Shown piece by piece: positions 6,530 to 15,858 of a DNA stretch of 38,289 nt. The notes under the pieces are model-generated. The model did not search any database. It saw nothing but the letters and a program-made list of their open reading frames with translations, and was not told the DNA's origin. Source of the stretch: Fluviicola sp. (GTDB taxonomy: Bacteria > Bacteroidota > Bacteroidia > Flavobacteriales_D > Crocinitomicaceae); contig JAIRJW010000001.1 of NCBI GenBank assembly GCA_031260455.1, positions 1 through 38,289 of the forward strand, read 5' to 3'. Numbering within the stretch: position 1 is the first letter of the stretch; each line of letters opens with the position of its first letter. Both the position numbers and the translations under genes were made by a program.

Positions 6530-7765
6530 ATGAACAGCTTGGAATTAGTAGAATCGTTTTCTGAGTTCAAAGAACTCAAAAGCATCGATAAACAAACGAT
6601 GCAGCACGTATTAGAAGACGTATTCCGTGCGATGTTGAAGAAAAAATTCAATACAGATGAGCACATCGATGTAATTGTAAACATTGACAAAGGAGACGTT
6701 CAGATTTTCGTGAACAAGGAAATTGTTGCAGATGGTGAAGTAGAAGATCCAAACACGGAGATCGCTTATTCGGATGCCATTAAAATTGAGCCTGATTTTG
6801 AGATTGGTGAAGAGGTGTCAGAAGAATTCCGCTTTGCAGACTTCGGAAGAAGAAACATCTTGTCATTGCGGCAGAATCTGATTTCCCGTATCCTGGAACT
6901 GGAAAAAGACCATTTGTACAAAAAATACAAAGAGCGTATTGGTGAAATTGTTACTGGTGAAGTTTACCAGGTTTGGAAGAAGGAAATCATGGTGTTGGAT
7001 GATGAGAATAACGAGTTGATCCTTCCGAAATCAGAACAGATTCCTTCAGATTATTTCAAAAAAGGAGAATCGATCCGTGCAGTTGTGTCCAAAGTGGATA
7101 TGCGCAACAGCTCTCCGGTTATTATCCTTTCCCGCATAGCGCCTGAGTTCCTGGAGCGTTTGTTCGAACTGGAAGTTCCGGAAGTATTCGACGGATTAAT
7201 CACTATCAAACGAATCGTTCGTGAACCGGGAGAAAGAGCAAAAGTAGCAGTAGAATCATACGATGACCGCATCGATCCGGTTGGAGCTTGTGTGGGAATG
7301 AAAGGTTCCCGTATCCATGGAATCGTTCGCGAATTGCGCAATGAGAACATTGATGTGATCAATTTTACAAACAACCCGAAATTGTTCATTCAGCGTGCAT
7401 TATCTCCGGCAAAGATTACCAATATAGAAATCGACGAGGAAGAAAAACGCGCAAGCGTATTCTTGAAGCCGGATCAGGTTTCCCTGGCAATCGGAAAAGG
7501 AGGATACAATATCCGTTTGGCAGGAAGATTATCCGGGTACGAAATCGATGTGTTCCGTGACGGAGAATCAGATAATGAGGATGTTGACTTAGAAGAATTT
7601 GCAGACGAAATTGACAGCTGGATTTTAGATGAATTAAAGGCCGTTGGCTGCGATACAGCGAAATCCGTACTGGAATTGTCTGTAGATGACCTGGTTCAGC
7701 GCACGGATCTGGAAGAAGAAACAATCCAGGAAGTATTGCGTATTCTTCGCTCGGAATTTGAGTAG
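6530..7765 (+). CDS. nusA: Transcription termination/antitermination factor NusA
   Basis: The 411-residue RNA-polymerase-binding factor modulates pausing, termination and antitermination. The order is an N-terminal RNAP-binding domain (1-125), an S1 domain (about 130-200, GEIVTGEVYQVWKKEIMV), and tandem KH domains (about 225-345). The KH signature lies in DPVGACVGMKGSRIHGIVRE and VSLAIGKGGYNIRLA. A short C-terminal helix-hairpin region with VELSVDDLVQRTDL-like sequence ends the protein. It lacks the second acidic repeat of the longer E. coli protein, as is usual outside gammaproteobacteria. It is co-transcribed with rimP; a terminator lies between it and infB. Confidence 0.96.
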   Translation: MNSLELVESFSEFKELKSIDKQTMQHVLEDVFRAMLKKKFNTDEHIDVIVNIDKGDVQIFVNKEIVADGEVEDPNTEIAYSDAIKIEPDFEIGEEVSEEFRFADFGRRNILSLRQNLISRILELEKDHLYKKYKERIGEIVTGEVYQVWKKEIMVLDDENNELILPKSEQIPSDYFKKGESIRAVVSKVDMRNSSPVIILSRIAPEFLERLFELEVPEVFDGLITIKRIVREPGERAKVAVESYDDRIDPVGACVGMKGSRIHGIVRELRNENIDVINFTNNPKLFIQRALSPAKITNIEIDEEEKRASVFLKPDQVSLAIGKGGYNIRLAGRLSGYEIDVFRDGESDNEDVDLEEFADEIDSWILDELKAVGCDTAKSVLELSVDDLVQRTDLEEETIQEVLRILRSEFE

Positions 7766-7838
7766 GAAAGGTTGATATAAAGCAAAGGGCGGAACTGTAG
7801 ATACAGTACAACTTTTGAATAAAAATAGCTGGTGATTT

Positions 7839-7868
7839 CGGTCAGGAGAAAAATACCTGACCGGTTTT
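7839..7868 (+). terminator. Intrinsic terminator after nusA
   Basis: CGGTCAGG (7839-7846) pairs with CCTGACCG (7856-7863) around a 9-nt A-rich loop, followed by GTTTT. It separates rimP-nusA from infB, or allows partial readthrough. Confidence 0.7.
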
Positions 7869-7892
7869 CACTTATATCTGACCAACACTAAC

Positions 7893-7900
7893 TATCTTTA
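7893..7900 (+). promoter_or_regulatory. TATCTTTA box, likely infB promoter
   Basis: A one-mismatch TAnnTTTG box 60 nt before the infB start, just after the nusA terminator, so infB can be transcribed separately. Confidence 0.4.
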
Positions 7901-7960
7901 CACAGCAAATAAAGTTCGATCCGAATGATTGAACACTAATTAAAAAGAAGCAAATAATAT

Positions 7961-10807
7961 ATGTCTGGTAAAACACAGCGTTTAGGAAAAGCAGCAGGAG
8001 AGTTAAATGTAGGAATCTCTACGATTGTCGATTTTTTGGCATCGAAGGGACAAACTATTGACTCCAATCCAAATACGAAGTTGGATCCGGAGCAGTATGA
8101 TATGTTGCGCACTCAATTTGCTGCTGATCAAAATTTAAAGGAGCAATCCAAGATGTCGGCGGTTAAAAGAGAAAAGCGTGAAACCATTACCTTGCGTGAT
8201 ATCAAAGAAGAACTGAAGGCTCAGGATGATGAGGACGACTTTGACAGCAGTGTATTGGAACAAGTAAAAGCTACACCTGTTGTTACTCCGAAAGTTGAAA
8301 TATCAAAGGTGGAAGAGAAAAAAGAAACTCAGGAGCCTGTAAACGAAAAACCAGCTGAAGAAGCTCCTGCTCAAGCAGAGGAAAAACCGGCTGCTTCAAC
8401 CGGGAACGATAGCGGAGGAATTCAGGTTATCGGGAAAATCGACTTGGATAAACTGAATACAAAAACCCGCCCCGACAAACGCAAAAAAGAGGATGGGCCG
8501 ATCGACAAGAGTGATTATCCGAAAGCTCCGGCAGCAGAAATTCCTCAAACAAAACAAGAACAACCGAAAGCTTCGGAAGAAGATGCCCCGAAAGAAATAG
8601 AGACTATTCGCGTAGAAACACAGCGCTTATCAGGTCCAACAGTCCTTGGTAAGATCGAATTGCCTGTTGAGAAACCAAAATCCGTGGGGTCTTCACGTCC
8701 GGGAGACGATCGTAAAAAACGCAAACGCATTAAGAAGGTTGACGTAGCTAAAACCCCAGGTTCCAATCCGCAGGGAGGCCATGGAGGGAACCGTCCGGGT
8801 GGACCAGGTGGTCCGGGTGGAAATCGTCCGGGTGGAAACTTCAACCGCCCTGGAGGGAACAACTTCAGAAAAGGTGGACAACCGGTTGAAAAATCACAGG
8901 TTTCAGAACAGGACATCCAGAAAGAAATCAAAGAAACATTGGCGCGTTTATCTTCCCAGGGAGGTAAATCCAAAGCATCTAAGAACCGTCGTGCGAAACG
9001 TGATGACCGTGCACAACGCCGTGAATTAGAGCAAATGGAAGCAGAGTTGCAAGAAAAAATCTTAAAACTGACGGAATTCGTAACTGTTTCAGAATTGGCA
9101 GCTATGATGAACGTTTCTCCGACCCAGGTTATTTCGGCCTGTATGTCATTGGGAATCTTCGCTTCTATTAACCAGCGCCTGGATGCGGAAACCATCCAAA
9201 TCGTTGCGGAAGAATTCGGCTTCGAAACGGAATTTGTTTCGGCAGATGTCCAGGATGCCATTCCGGAAGTAGAAGACAAAGAAGAAGATTTGGTTGACAG
9301 ACCGCCAATCATCACGGTAATGGGTCACGTTGACCACGGTAAAACATCCCTGCTGGATAAGATTCGCAACGCAAACATTGCAGCAGGAGAAGCCGGAGGG
9401 ATTACCCAACACATCGGCTCTTATTCCGTAACTCTGAAAGATGGTCGCAAGATGACATTCCTGGATACACCGGGTCACGAAGCCTTTACGGCGATGCGTG
9501 CCCGTGGTGCTCAGATTACGGACGTTGCAATCATCATTGTAGCAGCTGATGACGATGTGATGCCTCAGACAAAAGAAGCAATATCTCACGCGCAGGCAGC
9601 AGGAGTTCCAATGGTCTTCGCAATTAACAAAATTGATAAACCGGGAGCTAATCCGGATAAAATCCGCGAACAACTTTCAGCCATGAATATCCTGGTGGAA
9701 GAATGGGGTGGAAAATACCAGTGCCAGGAAATTTCTGCAAAACAGAATCTGAATATTGATGCATTACTGGATAAAGTGCTGCTGGAAGCAGAAATTTTGA
9801 ATCTGCGTGCAAATCCAAATAAGAATGCAATCGGTACGGTGATTGAATCTTCTTTGGATAAAGGAAAAGGATATGTAACTAACATGTTGGTTCAGGCAGG
9901 AACCATGCGCATTGGAGATGTGATCCTGGTAGGAAAAAACTACGGACGCGTGCGTGCAATGCACGATGAAAAAGGAGCTGCTCTGAAAGAAGCAGGTCCG
10001 TCTCAACCGGTTTCCGTTCTGGGAATCAATGGTGCACCTTCGGCAGGTGATTCATTCCACGTAATGGATGATGAGCGCGAAGCGAAATCCATCGCATCAA
10101 AACGTGAGCAATTGTATCGTGAGCAGGGATTACGCACAACGAAACACATTACACTGGATGAAATCGGACGGCGTCTGGCAATTGGAGACTTCAAAGAGTT
10201 GAATCTGATTGTAAAAGGAGATGTGGACGGATCCATCGAGGCCCTGTCGGATTCCTTACTGAGACTTTCTACCGAAGAAATCCAGGTAAATATTGTTCAC
10301 AAGGGAGTTGGGGCGATTACGGAAGCAGATGTAAACTTAGCTTCTGCATCAGATGCAATCATCGTCGGATTCCAGGTTCGTCCTTCAGTTTCGGCACGTA
10401 AACTGGCAGAACAGGAGCAGATCGATATCCGTTTGTACTCTGTCATCTATAAAGCTATCGAGGAATTGAAAGCTGCAATGGAAGGGATGTTATCTCCGGA
10501 TATTGAAGAGAAAGTGATTGGTACAGCTGAAATCCGTGAAACATTTGATATCTCAAAAGTTGGTACAATTGCAGGATGTTATGTCCTGGATGGAGTTATC
10601 AAGCGTACATCGAAAATCCGTGTTATCCGTGACGGAATTGTAATCCATACAGGAGTACTCGGATCTTTAAAACGCTTCAAAGATGACGTAAGAGAAGTGA
10701 AAAACAACTACGAATGTGGTTTGAACATCGACAAATTCAACGACATCAAAATCGGTGACCTGGTTGAAGCTTATGAAGAAGTAGAAGTTGCAAGAAAGTT
10801 GAGCTAA
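7961..10807 (+). CDS. infB: Translation initiation factor IF-2
   Basis: The 948-residue GTPase brings formyl-Met-tRNA to the 30S subunit and drives subunit joining. An IF2_N helix domain is at 1-55. A long disordered linker (about 60-350) is acidic, then basic, then Gly/Pro/Arg/Asn-rich at about 268-305. A second IF2_N domain (about 367-420) is followed by the G domain: G1 GHVDHGKT at 455-462, G3 DTPGH at 502-506, G4 NKID at 556-559. Domains II-IV follow to the C-terminus. The low-complexity linker is normal in Bacteroidetes IF-2. It probably has its own promoter at 7893. Confidence 0.97.
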   Translation: MSGKTQRLGKAAGELNVGISTIVDFLASKGQTIDSNPNTKLDPEQYDMLRTQFAADQNLKEQSKMSAVKREKRETITLRDIKEELKAQDDEDDFDSSVLEQVKATPVVTPKVEISKVEEKKETQEPVNEKPAEEAPAQAEEKPAASTGNDSGGIQVIGKIDLDKLNTKTRPDKRKKEDGPIDKSDYPKAPAAEIPQTKQEQPKASEEDAPKEIETIRVETQRLSGPTVLGKIELPVEKPKSVGSSRPGDDRKKRKRIKKVDVAKTPGSNPQGGHGGNRPGGPGGPGGNRPGGNFNRPGGNNFRKGGQPVEKSQVSEQDIQKEIKETLARLSSQGGKSKASKNRRAKRDDRAQRRELEQMEAELQEKILKLTEFVTVSELAAMMNVSPTQVISACMSLGIFASINQRLDAETIQIVAEEFGFETEFVSADVQDAIPEVEDKEEDLVDRPPIITVMGHVDHGKTSLLDKIRNANIAAGEAGGITQHIGSYSVTLKDGRKMTFLDTPGHEAFTAMRARGAQITDVAIIIVAADDDVMPQTKEAISHAQAAGVPMVFAINKIDKPGANPDKIREQLSAMNILVEEWGGKYQCQEISAKQNLNIDALLDKVLLEAEILNLRANPNKNAIGTVIESSLDKGKGYVTNMLVQAGTMRIGDVILVGKNYGRVRAMHDEKGAALKEAGPSQPVSVLGINGAPSAGDSFHVMDDEREAKSIASKREQLYREQGLRTTKHITLDEIGRRLAIGDFKELNLIVKGDVDGSIEALSDSLLRLSTEEIQVNIVHKGVGAITEADVNLASASDAIIVGFQVRPSVSARKLAEQEQIDIRLYSVIYKAIEELKAAMEGMLSPDIEEKVIGTAEIRETFDISKVGTIAGCYVLDGVIKRTSKIRVIRDGIVIHTGVLGSLKRFKDDVREVKNNYECGLNIDKFNDIKIGDLVEAYEEVEVARKLS

Positions 10808-11003
10808 TCCAGCTCAGAATAAAAAGAAAGTCTTCAAGAGGAGCGCAATACATTGCACTCTTCTTTGATTTTCAAAAGAGAAACAAAGATGTAATTACAA
10901 ATCAAATTGTGTGCAATTCATAATTTGTTCATTCACAATTATATTCTTATCCATTTTAATCCGGGAAGGAAAAACAATATAAGCTGTTTTTTAAAGCAGT
11001 ACC
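10808..11003. other. infB-uppS intergenic region with a hairpin; no gene seen
   Basis: Bases 10836-10847 pair with 10854-10865 (12 bp with one mismatch and one G-U pair, 6-nt loop), plausibly the infB terminator, though the T-tract after it is poor. The rest is AT-rich with no credible ORF. Confidence 0.4.
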
Positions 11004-11035
11004 TTTGTTAAGGTCTGTTATAAAACGTATTTTTG
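11004..11035 (+). promoter_or_regulatory. Promoter of the uppS-bamA operon
   Basis: TTTG (11004-11007), a 20-nt spacer, then TATTTTTG (11028-11035) fit the Bacteroidetes consensus well. Transcription should start near 11041. This excludes the in-frame ATG at 11033 and supports the ATG at 11078. Confidence 0.7.
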
Positions 11036-11077
11036 CAGCAGCACATAAGATTCTTTAATTATTTTCGTTCTGTTATC

Positions 11078-11815
11078 ATGAATCTACAGAATCAAATAGA
11101 TTTAACAAACGTACCTCAACACATTGCCATCATCATGGACGGAAACGGACGATGGGCAAAAAAACAGGGACAAGAGCGCTTATATGGTCATTCTTTCGGA
11201 GTTGACTCGGTTCGTGCTGCCCTCACCGCATGCAAAAATATCGGTGTCAAATACACTACGATGTACGCGTTTTCTACAGAAAACTGGAGCAGGCCCCAGG
11301 ACGAGGTGGAAGGACTGATGAATCTGTTGGTTTATACGATTGCAAACGAAGTCAACGAGTTAAATGCTCAGAATGTGAAACTCCTGAGTATCGGGAATAC
11401 CATAGGGCTTCCGGAAGATTGTCAGAACGAGTTGTACAACGCCATTGAATCGACAAAAAACAATACCGGTATACATTTGGTTATTGCCCTGAACTACAGT
11501 TCACGCTGGGAAATAACTGAAGCTGTTAAAGAATTGGCAGAGCAGGTTAAGAACGGCTCACTCAATCTTTCCGATCTGACTCCCGAACTGATTTCACAAA
11601 CATTATCAACCAGAAATATTCCTGATCCCGAATTACTAATCCGAACCAGTGGAGAACACCGTTTGAGCAATTTCCTGCTCTGGCAGGCTGCTTACAGTGA
11701 GTTCCATTTTACTTCCGTTCTTTGGCCCGACTTCCGTGAGGATGATTTGTACAAAGCAGTTCTTGATTACCAATCGCGGGAAAGACGTTTCGGAATGGTA
11801 TCCGAGCAATTATAA
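11078..11815 (+). CDS. uppS: Isoprenyl (undecaprenyl) diphosphate synthase
   Basis: The 245-residue cis-prenyltransferase condenses isopentenyl diphosphate onto farnesyl diphosphate to make the C55 carrier for peptidoglycan and other wall polymers. HIAIIMDGNGRWAKKQG contains the catalytic Asp (D21 here) and the substrate-binding GNGRW. The C-terminal RTSGEHRLSNFLLWQAAYSE is the family signature. An upstream in-frame ATG at 11033 lies inside the promoter, so the start at 11078 (MNLQNQIDLT) is preferred. Its stop shares one base with the bamA start (TAATG), so the two are translationally coupled. Confidence 0.96.
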   Translation: MNLQNQIDLTNVPQHIAIIMDGNGRWAKKQGQERLYGHSFGVDSVRAALTACKNIGVKYTTMYAFSTENWSRPQDEVEGLMNLLVYTIANEVNELNAQNVKLLSIGNTIGLPEDCQNELYNAIESTKNNTGIHLVIALNYSSRWEITEAVKELAEQVKNGSLNLSDLTPELISQTLSTRNIPDPELLIRTSGEHRLSNFLLWQAAYSEFHFTSVLWPDFREDDLYKAVLDYQSRERRFGMVSEQL

Positions 11816-14421
11816 TGAATTCTATGAAAAAACTATTATCGATTTTATTCTTTACGTATGTGTTTCAGTCTTTCGGACAAGCAGACACAACAACCGTAAA
11901 AATTCCCACCGATAAAATTGATTCAACAAATTCCTCTGCCACAACTATTGGCGGTGGAATGAATTTCGACTACGCCCATACGGAAAAATACACACTCGGA
12001 CCGATCCGTATTGAAGGAGCAGATAACTTTGACCCGCAAGCCATCAAACTGATTGCCGGTTTAAGACAGGGAGATGAAATCACAATTCCTTCAGATCGCA
12101 TCAGTAACGCTATTAAAAATTTATGGGCAGAAGGTCTTTTTTCCCGGATTTCCATCGAAGCAGAGCGAGAAGTTGCCGGAGTGATCTACCTGGTTATCAA
12201 ACTGACACCCCGCCCTAAATTATCCCGTTTCAGATTCACCGGGATAACCAAAAGAGAAGTAGATAAAATCCGCGAAGAAGTGGATCTTTCCTCCGGGCAA
12301 ACTATTACGGAGAATTTATTATTCATCACCAAGAACAAGATCCGGGGACATTTCCAGGAAAAAGGATACAACAACATTACTGTAAATATTACGCAGATTC
12401 AGGACACCCTGATCAACAATTCCGAAATTTTCTTTATCGATATCGACAAAGGAAAAAAAGTGAAGATTAAGGAAATTATTTTTGATGGAAACACCACCGT
12501 CAGACCATGGAAGCTTCGCAAGGCCATGAAGGATACCAAGAAGCGTTCCATTATGCGCATATTCAAGCGTTCCAAATTCAGCTACACAGCTTATAACAAG
12601 GATAAAGGAGCCGTTTTGGACAAATTCAGAGGGGCTGGCTTGAGAGATGTTCATTTTGCGGTTGATTCCGTTTACAAGATCGACAGCAGAAACCTGGGAA
12701 TCTATTTCAAAATTGTAGAGGGACAGAAATATTACTTCGGTGATATTACCTGGATCGGGAATACCAAATTCAGTTCCGGCCTTCTCGATACCGTTTTGGG
12801 AATCAAATACGGAGATATTTATGATAAACCACTTCTGGATCAACGCCTGAAGCAAAGCCAGGACGGAAGAGATATCAGTTCGCTTTACATGGATCGCGGG
12901 TATTTGTTCTTCCATTTGGATCCGGTTGAGGTTGGTGTGAAAGACAATCACATCAACTATGAAATGCGTATGGTTGAAGGAAAAGAAGCACGTGTGAAAA
13001 ACGTAATCATCAAAGGAAACTACAAAACTAATGAGCACGTAATCCGTCGGGAGATTCGCACCAAACCGGGAGACCTTTTCAGCAGAAATGACATCATCCG
13101 CACACAGCGCGAATTAGCCCAGTTAGGATATTTCAACGAACAGGGATTCCAGGTGAATCCAATTCCGAATCCGCAAGACGGAACCGTGGACATTGAATAC
13201 GTCGTAGAAGAAAAAAGCGCTGATCAAATTGAACTTTCCGGAGGTTATGGAGCTGGCCGGATCATCGGAACACTCGGATTAACATTCAATAACTTCTCGG
13301 TCAAAAACATTTTCAAACCGAATTCATGGAGTCCGCTCCCAACCGGTGACGGACAACGACTTTCTATCCGTGCCCAGACAAACGGCAGAATTTATCAGGG
13401 ATACAACTTCTCATTCACAGAACCGTGGCTGGGAGGTAAAAAACCAAACTCATTTACGTTCTATGTGAACAACACTTCTTTCTCTACGAGTACAACTATC
13501 AAGAAACGAGACCCAAGCTACCAGGGTGTAGGTATTTCAGGGGCAGGAATCGGTTTGGGAAGACGTAAAAAATTCCCGGATGATTACTTCAGTGCGTATT
13601 ACGAACTGGCATACCAATATTATGATGTGCGCAATTATTCCTCACTCTTCCCCAGCTTCAGCAACGGATATGCGAATGATATCAGTTTGAAATATGCTTT
13701 ACAGCGAAATTCTGTCAACTCACCGATCTACCCGACAGAGGGATCCAAAATTTCCTTTACAGCCAAAGGAACATTGCCGTACTCTCTATTCGACAAAGGA
13801 AAGGATTACAGTACGATGAGTGCACAGGAAACATTCAAATACCTGGAATACTACAAGCTGAAATTTACATTCGAATACTACATGCCGCTTACACCGAATA
13901 AGAAACTGGTATTAATGCCACGTATCGGTTTCGGGTACCTGGGAGCTTACAACAAAGCCAAAGGATTGACTCCGTTTGAGCGCTTCAACCTGGGTGGTAG
14001 CGGTTTATCCGGAGTGAACCAGTTCGGAGGTCGTGAAATCATCGCTTTGAGAGGTTACGACGACAACGGGTTGTCTTCAAGCGCCGGAGATCCGATTATT
14101 GCGAAATATACTCTGGAAATGCGTTATCCAATTTCTTTGAACCCACAGGCTACTTTCTTCGTACTGGCATTCGCCGAAGCAGGAAACACCTTTACCAGCT
14201 TCAAGACTTTCAACCCGTTTAACGTAAAACGAAGCGTTGGGATGGGTGTGAGAATTTTCCTCCCGATGTTCGGTATGCTCGGATTAGATTATGGATGGGG
14301 CTTCGATAAACTGGATCCACACTCCAGCGGTTACGGTGGTTCCATTGACCAATCAATCGATTCCAAAGGATACTTCCCTAAATTCACCTTTACAATCGGT
14401 ATGAACTTAGGAGAATTATAA
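11815..14421 (+). CDS. bamA: Outer membrane protein assembly factor BamA
   Basis: The 868-residue Omp85 protein folds beta-barrel proteins into the outer membrane. A signal peptide occupies roughly residues 1-22 (KKLLSILFFTYVFQSFGQ). POTRA domains follow in series to about 455 (for example IRIEGADNFDPQAIKLIAGL and VIIKGNYKTNEHVIRREIR), then the 16-strand barrel to the C-terminus. FNLGGSGLSGVNQFGGREIIALRGYDD includes the conserved (V/L)RGY-type lid-loop motif. The start codon overlaps the uppS stop; an in-frame Met at 11824 is an equally good start. Two OmpH/Skp-type chaperones follow, a common Bacteroidetes order. Confidence 0.95.
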   Translation: MNSMKKLLSILFFTYVFQSFGQADTTTVKIPTDKIDSTNSSATTIGGGMNFDYAHTEKYTLGPIRIEGADNFDPQAIKLIAGLRQGDEITIPSDRISNAIKNLWAEGLFSRISIEAEREVAGVIYLVIKLTPRPKLSRFRFTGITKREVDKIREEVDLSSGQTITENLLFITKNKIRGHFQEKGYNNITVNITQIQDTLINNSEIFFIDIDKGKKVKIKEIIFDGNTTVRPWKLRKAMKDTKKRSIMRIFKRSKFSYTAYNKDKGAVLDKFRGAGLRDVHFAVDSVYKIDSRNLGIYFKIVEGQKYYFGDITWIGNTKFSSGLLDTVLGIKYGDIYDKPLLDQRLKQSQDGRDISSLYMDRGYLFFHLDPVEVGVKDNHINYEMRMVEGKEARVKNVIIKGNYKTNEHVIRREIRTKPGDLFSRNDIIRTQRELAQLGYFNEQGFQVNPIPNPQDGTVDIEYVVEEKSADQIELSGGYGAGRIIGTLGLTFNNFSVKNIFKPNSWSPLPTGDGQRLSIRAQTNGRIYQGYNFSFTEPWLGGKKPNSFTFYVNNTSFSTSTTIKKRDPSYQGVGISGAGIGLGRRKKFPDDYFSAYYELAYQYYDVRNYSSLFPSFSNGYANDISLKYALQRNSVNSPIYPTEGSKISFTAKGTLPYSLFDKGKDYSTMSAQETFKYLEYYKLKFTFEYYMPLTPNKKLVLMPRIGFGYLGAYNKAKGLTPFERFNLGGSGLSGVNQFGGREIIALRGYDDNGLSSSAGDPIIAKYTLEMRYPISLNPQATFFVLAFAEAGNTFTSFKTFNPFNVKRSVGMGVRIFLPMFGMLGLDYGWGFDKLDPHSSGYGGSIDQSIDSKGYFPKFTFTIGMNLGEL

Positions 14422-14427
14422 ACCAGT

Positions 14428-14471
14428 ATTCCTCTGTGACTGTGTAATGCATCATGCAGCCACAGAGGAAT
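14428..14471. other. 11-bp perfect stem-loop in the bamA-ompH gap
   Basis: ATTCCTCTGTG (14428-14438) pairs exactly with CACAGAGGAAT (14461-14471). The 22-nt loop itself contains TGCAT-c-ATGCA. No T-tract follows, so it may be an mRNA processing or stability element, or a weak terminator between bamA and the chaperone genes. Confidence 0.5.
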
Positions 14472-14549
14472 CCAACCAACACTTTCTGCCTGATTATGTT
14501 ACGCAAAACAATAAAAATAGTATCTTCGTCGTTCTTTCAAATTTCGGAT

Positions 14550-15068
14550 ATGAAAACAGTTATCATTATGTTATTCATGATATTTGGCATGACCTTTGTC
14601 AGTTCTGCTCAAAAGTACGGGTATATCGACTCAGAGTTCATTCTCAAAAAGATGCCAGAATACAAGGAAGCAAAAGAGCGCCTTGACAAATTAGCAGAAC
14701 GTTGGACTAAAGAAATTGAAGAGCGCTATGAAATGATCAAAAAGAAAAAGGAGAATTTTCTGAGAGAAGAAAGTTTACTCCCCAGCGAAGAAAGAACAAA
14801 ACGGGAAGAAGAAATCAAAACCCTGGAGTCTGAAGCCATGGAAATGCAGCAAACACGCTTCGGAGTATCAGGAGACTATTTCCAAAAAAGACAGGAACTA
14901 ATCAAACCGATTCAGGACCGCGTTTATGAAGCAATGCAAACTGTTGCATCAAAACGAAATTATAGTTTTATCTTTGACAAATCAAACCAAAGTAACCTCG
15001 TGTACGCTGATAGTAAATTCGACATTAGCGACGAGGTTTTAAGAGAAATGGGTGTAAGCACCAAGTAA
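14550..15068 (+). CDS. OmpH/Skp-family periplasmic chaperone (first copy)
   Basis: The preferred start at 14550 gives 172 residues with a clear signal peptide (MKTVIIMLFMIFGMTFVSSAQ). The in-frame ATG at 14454 would add 32 residues ahead of the signal, crossing the end of the hairpin, and is rejected. The mature protein opens with KYGYIDSEFILKKMPEY, then a long highly charged coiled coil (about 40-125), then a short beta segment (YSFIFDKSNQSNLVYADSKFD in two parts). This is the Skp layout: a trimer with tentacle helices that holds unfolded outer-membrane proteins for BamA. Confidence 0.9.
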   Translation: MKTVIIMLFMIFGMTFVSSAQKYGYIDSEFILKKMPEYKEAKERLDKLAERWTKEIEERYEMIKKKKENFLREESLLPSEERTKREEEIKTLESEAMEMQQTRFGVSGDYFQKRQELIKPIQDRVYEAMQTVASKRNYSFIFDKSNQSNLVYADSKFDISDEVLREMGVSTK

Positions 15069-15091
15069 TAAATGATAACTAAAAAACAAAA

Positions 15092-15613
15092 ATGAAAAAA
15101 ATCCTATTTGCCCTGGCACTTACTGTATGTGCAATTACAACTTCACAGGCTCAGACGAAAATCGGTCACGTGAAATCTCAGACATTGTTGGATACAATGC
15201 CATCAAGAAAAGCAGCTATCAAAGAAATCAAAGAGATTGAAGCTGCAGGGTTAAAAGAGCTCAGAGATATGGACAGCGCTGTCCAGATAGCATATAAAAA
15301 CTACATGGATAAAAGAGCTACATATTCGCAAACTGTGGACCAATACGAACAACAGCGTATTCAACGCATGCAGCAGGCCCTGGAAGATCGTCAGCAACAG
15401 ATCGACCAACAATTGCAGGTCATGACACAAGAGATGAATAATGTGATCCTTGACCGTGTAAAAAGAGCAGTGAATATTGTCGCTACAACAAAGAAATTCA
15501 ATTATATCATCGATGAAAGCACTACGCTTTATTCCGCAGGTGGAATTGATGTAACCAACGAAGTTATCGTTGAGTTGTTAAAACTTGAAGATGAATTAAA
15601 GAAAACGAAGTAA
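15092..15613 (+). CDS. OmpH/Skp-family periplasmic chaperone (second copy)
   Basis: The 173-residue protein has a signal peptide (MKKILFALALTVCAITTSQAQ), the family start TKIGHVKSQTLLDTMPS, a glutamine-rich coiled coil (about 60-125), and the closing beta region (KFNYIIDESTTLYSAGGID). It follows the first copy by 23 nt and is the last gene of the envelope block, ending just before a strong terminator. The two copies differ in the coiled coil (K/E-rich against Q-rich), so they may differ in clients. Tandem OmpH genes after bamA are usual in this phylum. Confidence 0.9.
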   Translation: MKKILFALALTVCAITTSQAQTKIGHVKSQTLLDTMPSRKAAIKEIKEIEAAGLKELRDMDSAVQIAYKNYMDKRATYSQTVDQYEQQRIQRMQQALEDRQQQIDQQLQVMTQEMNNVILDRVKRAVNIVATTKKFNYIIDESTTLYSAGGIDVTNEVIVELLKLEDELKKTK

Positions 15614-15642
15614 TAATAAGTATTACCTTTAAGTATAAAACT

Positions 15643-15670
15643 AAAAGCCGTCTTTGTGGACGGCTTTTTT
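15643..15670 (+). terminator. Strong intrinsic terminator closing the uppS-bamA-ompH block
   Basis: AAAAGCCGTC (15643-15652) pairs with GACGGCTTTT around a 6-nt loop (TTTGTG), followed by T's to 15670. Confidence 0.85.
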
Positions 15671-15846
15671 GATTTTATTTGAATATATAGAAGTATCTAA
15701 AGTGATTTCAACTTCCTCACCTCTCCTCTTTAATATTTAAATCAAACATTTCCAATGGGCTTATTCGCCATTATTCAAATTATCATCTTTTATAAAGGCA
15801 AACACTTTATTTAACACAACTAATTACCATGGTAAATAAATAACTG

Positions 15847-15854
15847 TATCTTTG
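15847..15854 (+). promoter_or_regulatory. TATCTTTG box four bases before the dioxygenase ATG
   Basis: An exact TAnnTTTG match with a four-base gap to ATG 15859, implying a leaderless transcript. Confidence 0.55.
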
Positions 15855-15858
15855 TTTC

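Noticed and set aside
6043..6690. Long minus-strand ORF (215 codons) opposite rimP and nusA
   Set aside because: It is serine-rich with no domain or promoter, and it lies wholly opposite two certain genes; it is an antisense shadow.
8770..8880. Apparent tandem DNA repeat (GGTGG/CCGGG-rich units)
   Set aside because: It encodes the low-complexity Gly-Pro-Asn-Arg linker normal for Bacteroidetes IF-2; not a separate repeat element.
8545..9315. 256-codon minus-strand ORF rich in proline and glycine opposite infB
   Set aside because: It arises from the Gly/Pro/Arg-rich linker codons of IF-2 read on the other strand.
11033..11077. Upstream in-frame start for uppS
   Set aside because: The ATG at 11033 lies inside the TATTTTTG promoter box, upstream of the expected transcription start.
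12319..13038. 239-codon minus-strand ORF opposite bamA
   Set aside because: Shadow of the BamA POTRA codons; no start context.
14454..14549. Upstream in-frame start for the first OmpH protein
   Set aside because: It would place 32 residues before an evident signal peptide and overlap the hairpin in the gap.
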